Assembly: GCF_002387895.1 (NCBI RefSeq)
Contig: NZ_DGLI01000023.1
Coordinates: forward strand, 1 to 64,000
Origin: Clostridium sp. UBA4548
GTDB taxonomy: Bacteria > Bacillota > Clostridia > Clostridiales > Clostridiaceae
Direction: 5' to 3'
DNA: 64,000 nucleotides
Below, piece after piece: positions 51,362 to 59,913 of the stretch. The position numbers and the translations under genes are program-made. Position 1 is the stretch's first letter, and each line of letters starts with the position of its first letter. The notes under the pieces were generated by a model, which was not told the origin of the DNA, ran no database searches, and was given only the letters and a program-made list of their open reading frames with translations.

Positions 51362-53098
51362 TTATCTTTTAATATAATGCGTGTGCAGTAATTCATGAGC
51401 CTTATGACTATTCGGTTCACCTAAAAACTCTTCATACAATCTCTGAATCTCTGGATTATCATGAGACTTCCTAATGTGTTTACCTTTATCTTCATTATAA
51501 AGTACTTGCATTCTTCCTTCTATAATATCTAATCTATTATTAGAGTATGGTTGACCACCACCGTTAATACATCCACCTGGGCAAGCCATCACTTCTATAA
51601 AATGATACTCAGTATTGCCAGCTCTAATTTTTTCTAATAAATCTCTAGCATTTCCAAGACCGCTAACAATAGCTACTTTTATGTCAGTACCATCGATATT
51701 GATAGTTGCCTCCTTAACGCCGGTAAGGCCTCTAACAGCTTCAAAATCTACTTGTTCTAAGGTGTTTTTGGTTAACCACTCATAAGCAGTACGTAGAGCA
51801 GCTTCCATAACCCCACCACTTGTTCCAAATATTACACCGGCACCAGTTGATTCTCCCATAGGATTATCAAATTCTTCATTTTCTAGGGAATTGAAATCTA
51901 TACCAGCTTCCTTAATCATTCTAGCAAGTTCTCTTGTGCTGATTACTATATCAACATCCTTAACTCCATTTTCTAGAGTAAACTCATCTCTTGCAGCTTC
52001 TGATTTCTTAGCAATACAAGGCATTACAGAAACTACTACTAGGTTCTTTGGATCAATATTCATTTTCTCAGCAAAATAAGACTTAGCAATAGAACCCCAC
52101 ATTTGTTGCGGTGATTTACAACTAGAAGGTAAGTTTAATAAATCATGATAATGCTTTTCAATGAACGTAACCCACCCTGGACAACAGCTTGTAATCATTG
52201 GCAGGTTCTCACCATTTTGAACTCTTGTTAAAAATTCACGTGCTTCTTCTAAGATAGTTAAATCAGCAGCAAAATCAGTATCAAATACTTTATCAAATCC
52301 TAAAGCTTTTAACGAAGCGGCCATTTTTCCAGTAACAGAAGTTCCAGGAGTACAATTAAACTCTTCTCCTAAGGCGCTTCTAACAGCAGGAGCTGTTTGA
52401 ACAATTACAACTTTTTCTTCATCTGCTAAAGCTCTCCATACTTTTGAGGTATTATCTTTTTCAACTAATGCCCCAGTTGGACATACAGCCACACACTGCC
52501 CACAGAAAGTGCACTTAGTTTCTTTTAAATCTGAACCGAAAGCAGGAGCTATAGTGGTATTAAAGCCTCTATTTATTGAAGATATGGCTCCAACCTTTTG
52601 TACTTCATTACAAACAGTTTCACACCTTCTACATAATATGCATTTAGATGTATCTCTAGCAATTGAGTAGTTATTATCTTCCTTTTGACTTATAGATTTA
52701 CTACCATTAAATTCTATTCTTCTAATTCCGTACTCAGCTGCAAGTTCTTGTAATTCACAATTCATACTTTTAGCACAAGTTAAACATTCATTAGGATGAT
52801 CAGATAATAATAGTTCTAAAATAGTTTTTCTTGCGCTCAATGCTTTAGGGGAACTAGTTTTAATAACCATTCCCTGCGATACCGGAGTACAGCAAGCAGG
52901 AGCTAAGTTTCGTCTTCCCTCTACTTCAACTACGCATACTCGGCAAGAACCAGGCTTATTTTCGGTTTTTTTATCATGAAGATTTAAATAGCAAAGTGTT
53001 GGTATTTTAATATTTAATTCTCTAGCTGCATCTAAAATAGTTTTACCTTGCTCAACTTGAACTTCTTTATCATTAATTTTAAGTGTAACTAAACTCAA
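51362..53098 (-). CDS. hydA: [FeFe]-hydrogenase catalytic subunit (HydA of a bifurcating complex)
   Basis: 578 aa; TTG at 53098 after AGAGGTG (the in-frame GTG at 53107 is part of that RBS). Domains: 2Fe-2S (CRVCVVEVEGRRNLAPAC), His-Cys 4Fe-4S region (DHPNECLTC), two 4Fe-4S (CILCRRCETVC, CTFCGQCVAVCP), then the H-cluster domain. Its signatures are L1 TSCCPGW, L2 MPCIAKKSEA and L3 EVMACPGGCINGGGQP. The small-subunit-like tail is fused at the C-terminus. With HydB and HydC upstream it forms an NADH/ferredoxin-linked (electron-bifurcating) complex that makes or uses H2. Confidence 0.96.
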   Translation of the reverse strand: MSLVTLKINDKEVQVEQGKTILDAARELNIKIPTLCYLNLHDKKTENKPGSCRVCVVEVEGRRNLAPACCTPVSQGMVIKTSSPKALSARKTILELLLSDHPNECLTCAKSMNCELQELAAEYGIRRIEFNGSKSISQKEDNNYSIARDTSKCILCRRCETVCNEVQKVGAISSINRGFNTTIAPAFGSDLKETKCTFCGQCVAVCPTGALVEKDNTSKVWRALADEEKVVIVQTAPAVRSALGEEFNCTPGTSVTGKMAASLKALGFDKVFDTDFAADLTILEEAREFLTRVQNGENLPMITSCCPGWVTFIEKHYHDLLNLPSSCKSPQQMWGSIAKSYFAEKMNIDPKNLVVVSVMPCIAKKSEAARDEFTLENGVKDVDIVISTRELARMIKEAGIDFNSLENEEFDNPMGESTGAGVIFGTSGGVMEAALRTAYEWLTKNTLEQVDFEAVRGLTGVKEATINIDGTDIKVAIVSGLGNARDLLEKIRAGNTEYHFIEVMACPGGCINGGGQPYSNNRLDIIEGRMQVLYNEDKGKHIRKSHDNPEIQRLYEEFLGEPNSHKAHELLHTHYIKR

Positions 53099-53131
53099 TG
53101 TTGGCACCTCTTTCTTAACTTATTTATACAA

Positions 53132-55027
53132 TTAAATTAAATCTATAGCATCTACAGGACATGCTGATTGACAAGCTCCACACTTAATGCACTTATCTTG
53201 ATCAATAACATGTTTAGTTTTAACTTTTCCACTGATGCAACTAACTGGACATTGTCTAGCACACTTTGTACATCCTATACATCTATCAGTAATAACATAC
53301 TTCATAAGATCTTTGCATACACCAGCAGGGCATACCTTGTCTACAACGTGAGCTTCATATTCTTTATAGAAATATTTCATAGTACTTAATATTGGATTTG
53401 GAGCAGTTTGACCAAGTCCACATAATGATGTATCCTTAATAGTTTGAGATAAATACTTAAGCTTGTCTAAATCCTCTAAGGTTCCTTTACCTTTACTTAT
53501 TGTATCTAACATTTCAAGAAGGCGAGTATTTCCAACTCTACAAGGAGTGCACTTACCGCAAGATTCTTCTTTAGTAAACTCTAAGTAGAATTTAGCTATA
53601 TCTACCATACAGTTATCTTCATCCATTACAATCATTCCACCAGAACCCATCATTGAGCCAATTGAACCTAAGGATTCATAATCAATAGGAATATCTAGAT
53701 ATTCTTTAGGAATACATCCACCTGATGGACCACCAGTTTGAACTGCTTTGAATTCACGGCCATTTTTAATTCCGCCGCCAATCTCATAGATTATTTCTCT
53801 TAACGTAGTGCCCATAGGTACTTCCACAAGTCCAACATTATTAATTTTTCCTGCTAATGCAAATACTTTAGTACCTTTAGAGGTAGCAGTTCCAATAGAG
53901 CTATACCATTTAGCACCTCTGTTTATAATGGCTGGTATATTTGCAAGGGTTTCAACATTATTTACGCAAGTAGGTTTATTCCAAAGTCCAGATTCAGCAG
54001 GGAATGGAGGTTTGTTAGTTGGCTCTCCACGTTGACCTTCAATAGAATGTATTAGAGCAGTTTCTTCTCCGCATACAAAAGCACCAGCACCATACTTAAT
54101 CTGAATATCAAAATCAAAATTACTTCCCATGATGTTCTTACCAAGTAGCCCACAGGATCTTGCTTCTTCAATTGCAATTCTTAATCTATTAATTGCCAGA
54201 GGATACTCCGCTCTAATATATACACATCCGATAGTAGCACCTATACAGTACCCAGCAATAGCCATAGCCTCAATGACGCTATGAGGATCTCCTTCAAGTA
54301 TAGAACGATCCATGAAAGCACCAGGGTCTCCTTCATCGGCGTTACATATGATATATTTTTGATCAGCGTCATATGATTTTGCAAATTGCCATTTTTTACC
54401 TGTAGGGAAGCCACCGCCACCTCTACCTCTTAAACCAGATTCTATCATGGTGTTAATCACTTCGTCTTGAGTATATTTATTTAAACATTTACCAAGTGCT
54501 AAATAACCTTCTTCAGCAATATATTCTTTAATATCTTCAGGGTTAATAAGTCCACAATTTCTTAAGGCAATTCTAACTTGTTTTTTATAGAAAGTCATTT
54601 CATCTTGAGTTTTAACTTTTTCTTTTATAGTAGGCTCTTCGTACAGAAGTCTATCAATAGTTCGTCCATTAATAATATGCTCTTTCACAATTTCTTCAGC
54701 ATCAGCTGGGGTTACGTGAACATAAAAAACATCATCGGGTGTGATTTTTACAATTGGTCCTTTTTCACAGAAGCCAAAGCAGCCAGTAATTGAAACATAT
54801 ACTATATCTTCAAGGCCTGCAGCTTTAATTTCTTTTTCTAAATTTTCTTTAATCAAATCACTTTGTGCGGACTTACAGCCAGTACCACCACAGATTAGTA
54901 ACTCCATTTTGTGAGTGCTATCACCTTGTTTAAAATCTCTAGCACTTGTTGCTTTTCTAATGTTTAGTAAAGTTTTGTATTTTTCATACAATTGTTCTAA
55001 CTCATTAAAAGAATTAATTTTATCCAA
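53132..55027 (-). CDS. hydB: HydB: NuoF-like flavoprotein subunit of bifurcating hydrogenase
   Basis: 631 aa; TTG at 55027 after GGGGGGA. Domains: thioredoxin-like 2Fe-2S (LICGGTGCKSAQS...GCFGFCEKGP), then the NuoF core with FMN/NADH sites (GLRGRGGGGFPTGKKW, NADEGDPGAFMDRS). ESCGKCTPCRVG carries a 4Fe-4S. Two C-terminal 4Fe-4S ferredoxin motifs follow (CIGCTKCARQCP, CIKCGACQSACP). It binds NAD(H) and is the bifurcation site in this enzyme family. Between hydC (18-nt gap) and hydA. Confidence 0.95.
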   Translation of the reverse strand: MDKINSFNELEQLYEKYKTLLNIRKATSARDFKQGDSTHKMELLICGGTGCKSAQSDLIKENLEKEIKAAGLEDIVYVSITGCFGFCEKGPIVKITPDDVFYVHVTPADAEEIVKEHIINGRTIDRLLYEEPTIKEKVKTQDEMTFYKKQVRIALRNCGLINPEDIKEYIAEEGYLALGKCLNKYTQDEVINTMIESGLRGRGGGGFPTGKKWQFAKSYDADQKYIICNADEGDPGAFMDRSILEGDPHSVIEAMAIAGYCIGATIGCVYIRAEYPLAINRLRIAIEEARSCGLLGKNIMGSNFDFDIQIKYGAGAFVCGEETALIHSIEGQRGEPTNKPPFPAESGLWNKPTCVNNVETLANIPAIINRGAKWYSSIGTATSKGTKVFALAGKINNVGLVEVPMGTTLREIIYEIGGGIKNGREFKAVQTGGPSGGCIPKEYLDIPIDYESLGSIGSMMGSGGMIVMDEDNCMVDIAKFYLEFTKEESCGKCTPCRVGNTRLLEMLDTISKGKGTLEDLDKLKYLSQTIKDTSLCGLGQTAPNPILSTMKYFYKEYEAHVVDKVCPAGVCKDLMKYVITDRCIGCTKCARQCPVSCISGKVKTKHVIDQDKCIKCGACQSACPVDAIDLI

Positions 55028-55045
55028 ATTTATCCCCCCCAAAAA

Positions 55046-55522
55046 CTACATGTATTCTGCGATAATTTTTTCTACTTGATCTTTCGTAACATGTCCATAA
55101 ACTTTATCATTAACAGTTACAACTGGAGCAAGACCACAAGCACCTACGCATCGTAATGAACCCACTGTAAAATGCATATCAGCTGTTGTTTCACCAGATT
55201 TGATATTAAGTTGTTTCTCAAACTCTTTGAGAACATCTCCAGCACCTCTTACGAAGCAGGCTGTTCCCATACAAACATTAATGACATTCTTACCTCTTGG
55301 TTCAGTAGTAAAGAAAGAGTAAAAGGTTACAACACCATAAACTTTAGAAACAGGTATTTCCAATTTTTCTGCCACAAAGGCTTGAACTTCTGATGGAAGA
55401 TACCCAAAAATATGTTGTGCCTTGTGTAAAACTTCAATTAAAGCCCCTTCCTTACTAGGAAGTTCATTAATAAAAGCTTCTAGTTCCATAAACATTTGAT
55501 TTTTATCACTATTGCAGCACAC
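55046..55522 (-). CDS. hydC: HydC: NuoE-like 2Fe-2S subunit of bifurcating hydrogenase
   Basis: 158 aa, GTG start 9 nt after GGGGGT. NuoE family: EVLHKAQHIFGYLP, the cluster ligands C-MGTA-C (VCMGTACFVRG) and, 35-45 residues on, C-VGA-C (LRCVGACGLAP). First gene of hydCBA. It carries a thioredoxin-like 2Fe-2S cluster that hands electrons between NuoF-like and catalytic subunits. A Rex-like site lies at its promoter (55596-55613). Confidence 0.95.
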   Translation of the reverse strand: MCCNSDKNQMFMELEAFINELPSKEGALIEVLHKAQHIFGYLPSEVQAFVAEKLEIPVSKVYGVVTFYSFFTTEPRGKNVINVCMGTACFVRGAGDVLKEFEKQLNIKSGETTADMHFTVGSLRCVGACGLAPVVTVNDKVYGHVTKDQVEKIIAEYM

Positions 55523-56227
55523 TTAAAATTTACCCCCTTTAAATAAATAATAAAACTAGCATTAGTTTCATTATAATAAACGAATTTTTTTTATATTTGA
55601 AATAGTTTAACAATTTCAATTTATAGTATAATACTTTGCCTTCAAATTGTATAGTAGTATTTTATTATTTTAGCTATATTATGACAGGATTTTTTGCATA
55701 TCCCTCCTATTCCATTTTAATTTATATGTTAAATATGAAGGATTTTATTCATATTTAGATAAATTTTCTACAAACTTTTTATAAAATAAATAAAATATTT
55801 TTAAGTAATTCATAAGAAAATAACTGATCAGGTTCATAAATTGCTTTGTGGAAATACTTTCCTATTTATATACATTTAAAAAAATCTATCTTATTATTAG
55901 TTTTTTACAAATAAAGAATTACTTCAGGAACTACTGTGAGGGGTAGACATGTTAAGTCTGTAACTTATTTAGTTGCTTCTAGTTTTCGCAAATATAATTA
56001 GGTGAGGAATAATTAATTATTAAATGGAATATGAATATTAGATTTTATCAGAGAATATATATTAGAAATCTAAAACATTTTTTTCTATAAAGCTTTGGTA
56101 TAGAAGAATAGCATTCAACTAGATAAGAGTTAAATAATAAACTCCTTGTAGAAACTTATGCTTTTAGTATTTGTCATAATAGCATTATAGTACTTTGCAA
56201 TAATTAATGAAAAATGAAGGTGATTTA
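55523..56227. other. 705-bp divergent intergenic region between hydC and ssnA
   Basis: Very AT-rich. It holds the hydC promoter region (minus-strand TATAAT, plus 55570-55575) with a Rex-like element. Its right part (56000-56200) shows short inverted repeats near 56038-56078 (TAGATTT/AAATCTA) but no credible ORF. It is unusually long for this genome and may hide a leader RNA for the Mo-hydroxylase operon. No known riboswitch core is recognised. Confidence 0.45.
55596..55613 (-). promoter_or_regulatory. Rex-like redox operator at the hydCBA promoter
   Basis: Plus-strand half-site TTAACAA (55607-55613) is perfect for the clostridial Rex consensus TTGTTAA-N4-TTAACAA. The other half (TTTGAAA) matches 4 of 7. 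It overlaps the -35 position of a minus-strand TATAAT. Rex regulation by NADH/NAD+ would suit a bifurcating hydrogenase. Confidence 0.35.
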
Positions 56228-57526
56228 ATGAAGGCTATTATTAATGCAAAAACCTACGACTTTAATAATTATAAGGAAAAAGTGTACATTCTTTTTGACC
56301 GCTTAATAAAAAAAATCGGGCCAATGAGTGAGTTCAATACTATAGAAAAAGAGCTTTTAGATAAGGTTATAGATGCTAGTGGAGCTATAGTAATGCCAGG
56401 GTTAATTAATGGACATACTCATATATATTCATCATTATCTAGGGGGATGAACTTGCCTTTTAACCCTAAATCTTTTACAGAAATCTTAGAGCAGTTATGG
56501 TGGAAATTAGATGGTGTTTTAGTCAAGGATGATTGCTACATTAGTGCCATTGTTTATGGATTAGAGAGTATAAAATGCGGGGTAACCACTCTAATAGATC
56601 ATCATGCTAGTGGTGGCGATATTTTAGGAACCCTTGAGAAGCTACAGGATGGCATATGTAGGGACTTGGGAATGCGCGGAATATTTTGCTTCGAGACAAG
56701 TGATAGATTTGATGTTGAAAAGTGCTTAGACGAAAATATAAATTTCTCAAAGATTAAGAACAATGAGTGTAGTAGCTTATTTGGCATGCATGCTTCAATG
56801 ACTCTTAGTAATGAGACTCTAGACAAAATTTCTGAAAGAAAAGGAAAACTACCTATTCATATACATGTAGCTGAAAGTATGGAAGATGAAGTTGACTCCA
56901 TAAATAAGTATAAGAAAACAATAGTTGAAAGACTTGAAGAATATAAATTGTTGACTAAAAACTCTCTACTTGCACATTGTGTTCATATTAATGAGTATGA
57001 AGCAAAATTATTAAAAGCTCATAATGTATATGTAGCTTTAAATCCAACATCAAATATGAACAATGCCGTTGGACTGCCCGATTATAATTTATTAAAAACC
57101 CATGGGATTCCATGTATTATTGGCAATGATGGATTAGGAGCAAATATAACTAGAGAATTTCTTAACTTAACATACTCAATGAAAAACAAATATAGTGATC
57201 CAGGAAACTTTAATTTTAGTGATTTATTGGAGTTAATAAACAACGGTTATGAATATGTTTCTAATCATTTAGGCATTAAAATAGGGAAAATAGAAGAAGG
57301 CTATGTATCAGATTTAATTATTGTCCCATATAACTCACCAACCTGTATTTCTGATGAAAATATTTTTGCACATATATTCTTTGGTGTATTTGACAGATTT
57401 ACTCCAAGAGATGTGATTTGTAATGGAAAGCTTCTTATGGAGAATGATAGGCCAATATTACCTTTTGAAGATATATATGAAAAAAGTGTTCTTACATCCA
57501 AAAAAATTTGGAATATATTAAAGTAA
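56228..57526 (+). CDS. ssnA: Putative aminohydrolase SsnA
   Basis: 432 aa; ATG at 56228 after GAAGGTGA. Amidohydrolase barrel with HxH (NGHTHIYSS), further ligands IHIHVAES and AHCVHI, and the Asp of IGNDGLG. MPGLINGHTHIYSSLSRGMNLPF is SsnA-like. Related to guanine and chlorohydrolase deaminases. SsnA genes sit in purine/urate catabolism clusters with Mo hydroxylases (E. coli ygfK-ssnA-ygfM-xdhD). It opens the cluster here. Deamination of a purine breakdown product is the likely role (inference). Confidence 0.88.
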   Translation: MKAIINAKTYDFNNYKEKVYILFDRLIKKIGPMSEFNTIEKELLDKVIDASGAIVMPGLINGHTHIYSSLSRGMNLPFNPKSFTEILEQLWWKLDGVLVKDDCYISAIVYGLESIKCGVTTLIDHHASGGDILGTLEKLQDGICRDLGMRGIFCFETSDRFDVEKCLDENINFSKIKNNECSSLFGMHASMTLSNETLDKISERKGKLPIHIHVAESMEDEVDSINKYKKTIVERLEEYKLLTKNSLLAHCVHINEYEAKLLKAHNVYVALNPTSNMNNAVGLPDYNLLKTHGIPCIIGNDGLGANITREFLNLTYSMKNKYSDPGNFNFSDLLELINNGYEYVSNHLGIKIGKIEEGYVSDLIIVPYNSPTCISDENIFAHIFFGVFDRFTPRDVICNGKLLMENDRPILPFEDIYEKSVLTSKKIWNILK

Positions 57527-57572
57527 GTAATTATACATTTCTAGTAAAAGAGTTTAGTTTGGGGGAGATAGG

Positions 57573-58652
57573 ATGAATTTAACAACTAGCATTAGTGGTA
57601 TAGAAATAAAAAACCCATTGATGCCCGCATCAGGACCACTTGTAGGTGACTATGAGAAAATGCTTATACTACAAAGCTTTGGATTGGGAGCCATGGTTAC
57701 TAAAACTATATCTGTAAATGCAGCTGCAGTACCTAGACCTTGTATTTATGGAGATAACAACAAGATAATGAATGCAGAACTATGGTCTGAATTTTCAAGT
57801 GAAAAATGGCTAGAAGATATATTGCCGCCATTAAAGAGAGATTTAGGTATTCCACTAATAATTAGTGCTGGATACACAAAAGATGATATGGAATATTTAA
57901 TTCCAAGATTAGATTCTTATGCAGATGCTTTTGAAATTTCTACTCACTATGTAGGTAAAGACTTGAGTGTTATAGGACAAACTGTAGCCACTATAAGAAA
58001 GTATACTAATAAGCCTATATTTATGAAGATGAGCCCACACATGCCAGATCCTATAGGATTTGTTAATACTGTAATAGAAAATGGTGCAAATGGAGTAGTT
58101 GCTGTAAACTCTCTTGGTCCTTCTATGATAATAGATCCTATGAAAAGAAAAGTAGTAGTAGGTAATGATAAGGGACAAGTTTGGACATCGGGTCCAAGCA
58201 TTAAACCCGTTGCATTAGCCATAATTAATATGATAAGAGAGGCTTTTCCTAATATAACCATTATAGGGGTCGGAGGAATATCATCAGCTGATGACATCGT
58301 TGAATTTTTATTGGCTGGGGCAGATGGAGTGCAAATGCTTTCTTCGGCTATGATAAAGGGAAAAGACTTGTATGAAAAGATAATTAAAGATTTACCCAAA
58401 ACCCTTCAAAAGTATAATTTCCAATCTGTAGAAGAGGTTAAAAAAGCAAGATTGTCGAAAGAAATTAAATTTGAGCCGACTTATCCACTGATAAATGAAA
58501 ATAAGTGTACTGCTTGCAAACTCTGTGAAAGGGTATGTCCATATTTTTCAATGAAGGTTGATAAAGTAGCTCAAGTTAACAAGGAAAGTTGCTTCGGGTG
58601 TGGGCTATGCGAAAGTCGATGTCCAGTACAGGCAATTACAGGAGTTTTATAA
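57573..58652 (+). CDS. Dihydroorotate/dihydropyrimidine-dehydrogenase-like FMN protein with two 4Fe-4S clusters (PreA-like)
   Basis: 359 aa, RBS GGGGGAGA. An FMN TIM-barrel (residues ~1-290) starts ISGIEIKNPLMPASGP and has ITIIGVGGISSADD and ADGVQMLSSAMI. The barrel is followed by CTACKLCERVCP and CFGCGLCESRCP. This barrel-plus-dicluster build is that of PreA, the catalytic half of NAD-linked dihydropyrimidine dehydrogenase, and is related to the DHOD part of YgfK. No PreT partner is adjacent. In this operon it may feed or take electrons at a purine-ring reduction step. Confidence 0.83.
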   Translation: MNLTTSISGIEIKNPLMPASGPLVGDYEKMLILQSFGLGAMVTKTISVNAAAVPRPCIYGDNNKIMNAELWSEFSSEKWLEDILPPLKRDLGIPLIISAGYTKDDMEYLIPRLDSYADAFEISTHYVGKDLSVIGQTVATIRKYTNKPIFMKMSPHMPDPIGFVNTVIENGANGVVAVNSLGPSMIIDPMKRKVVVGNDKGQVWTSGPSIKPVALAIINMIREAFPNITIIGVGGISSADDIVEFLLAGADGVQMLSSAMIKGKDLYEKIIKDLPKTLQKYNFQSVEEVKKARLSKEIKFEPTYPLINENKCTACKLCERVCPYFSMKVDKVAQVNKESCFGCGLCESRCPVQAITGVL

Positions 58653-58674
58653 TAAATTTTTGGAGGGATAAAGT

Positions 58675-59463
58675 TTGAAAATAAATAGTTATTTGAGGCC
58701 ACAATTATTAAATGAAGCCTATGATGAATTAATCGTTGATAGAAGTAATTTAATTTTAGGTGGTGGAGCGTATCTTAAGTTAGGTAATAGAAATGTAAAT
58801 AAGCTTATAGATTTATGTGACTTAAATTTAAACTATATTAAAGAACAGGAAGAGTCAATTGAAATTGGAGCAATGACTACTTTAAGGGAGCTTGAAGTGT
58901 CAGAAGTTTTAAAAAATTACTTCGCAGGAATTTTATGTGATGCTGCTTCAAGAATAATGGGAGTGCAATTAAGAAATGTGGTAACTATTGGAGGGACTAT
59001 TGGAGGAAGATATGGGTTTTCAGATCTTATAACGGCACTATTAGCTTTAGATACTAAAGTTATATTATTTAACAAGGGGGAAATGAATCTTGAAGATTTC
59101 CTAGCCTTAAAAGAAGTTCCCAAGGATATTATCACAAAAATAGTAATTAATAAAACTGACAGTAAAGCCGCTTTCAAAGATTTGAGAAATACCTCCACAG
59201 ATTTTTCAATACTAAATGTAGCTGTGTCAAGAACAGCCAATATATTTAAAATTGTAATTGGTGCTAGGCCAGGCATTGCTAGAGTAGCTTATAAATCTAT
59301 GGAAGTGATAAATAATTGTGAAAATCCAAAGGATTGTTTTGATAAATTATACAGCACACTTACAGATGAGTTCAACTTTAGCAGTGATATAAGAGGATCT
59401 GAGTTATATAGAAAAGAAGTTGCAAAAGTGTTAGTCAAAAGAGCACTTATGGAGGTATTGTAA
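58675..59463 (+). CDS. Molybdenum hydroxylase FAD-binding subunit (XdhB/YgfM-like)
   Basis: 262 aa, TTG start after TTGGAGGG. CO-dehydrogenase-M / FAD_binding_5 fold: NLILGGGAYLKLGNR near the N-terminus, EIGAMTTLRELE and RNVVTIGGTIGGRYGFSDL for the pyrophosphate loops. The C-terminal domain is present (FNFSSDIRGSELYRKEVAKVLVKRAL). It passes electrons from the Fe-S subunit to an acceptor. It overlaps the next gene by one base (TAATG), so translation is coupled. Confidence 0.92.
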   Translation: MKINSYLRPQLLNEAYDELIVDRSNLILGGGAYLKLGNRNVNKLIDLCDLNLNYIKEQEESIEIGAMTTLRELEVSEVLKNYFAGILCDAASRIMGVQLRNVVTIGGTIGGRYGFSDLITALLALDTKVILFNKGEMNLEDFLALKEVPKDIITKIVINKTDSKAAFKDLRNTSTDFSILNVAVSRTANIFKIVIGARPGIARVAYKSMEVINNCENPKDCFDKLYSTLTDEFNFSSDIRGSELYRKEVAKVLVKRALMEVL

Positions 59464-59912
59464 TGATTATTAATTTGAAAATTAATGGTTTAGATAAGGA
59501 GTTACAAGTAGAACCCCATGATTATTTATTAGAAACCTTAAGAAATAATGGATATTTAAGTGTAAAAAGAGGGTGTGATACTGGATCTTGTGGTGCTTGC
59601 ACTGTACTGTTAGATGGCAAACCAATACCATCCTGTGCTTGCCTTGCTGTAAGAGCTGATGGGCATAAAGTAACTACAATAGAAGGTGTACAAAGTGAGG
59701 CAGAAGAACTAGGTAAATTCCTATCAGCAGAAGGTGTAGAGCAATGTGGCTATTGTTCTCCAAGCTTTGTATTAACAATTTTAGCTATGAAAAAAGAGTT
59801 AAAGAACCCAACAGTAGATGAAATTCGTCATTACTTAGTTGGAAATTTATGTAGATGCTCAGGATATGTTGGACATACTCGTGCAATAAAAAATTATTTA
59901 GGGGTGAAATAA
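59463..59912 (+). CDS. Molybdenum hydroxylase 2Fe-2S subunit (XdhC-like)
   Basis: 149 aa. Plant-type cluster CDTGSCGACTVLLDGKPIPSC at the N-terminus and the second cluster CGYCSPSFVL plus CRCSGY in the C-terminal helical bundle. The two-cluster small subunit of the xanthine-dehydrogenase family. Its ATG overlaps the FAD-subunit stop and its stop is 1 nt before the Mo subunit. Confidence 0.95.
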   Translation: MIINLKINGLDKELQVEPHDYLLETLRNNGYLSVKRGCDTGSCGACTVLLDGKPIPSCACLAVRADGHKVTTIEGVQSEAEELGKFLSAEGVEQCGYCSPSFVLTILAMKKELKNPTVDEIRHYLVGNLCRCSGYVGHTRAIKNYLGVK

Positions 59913-59913
59913 A

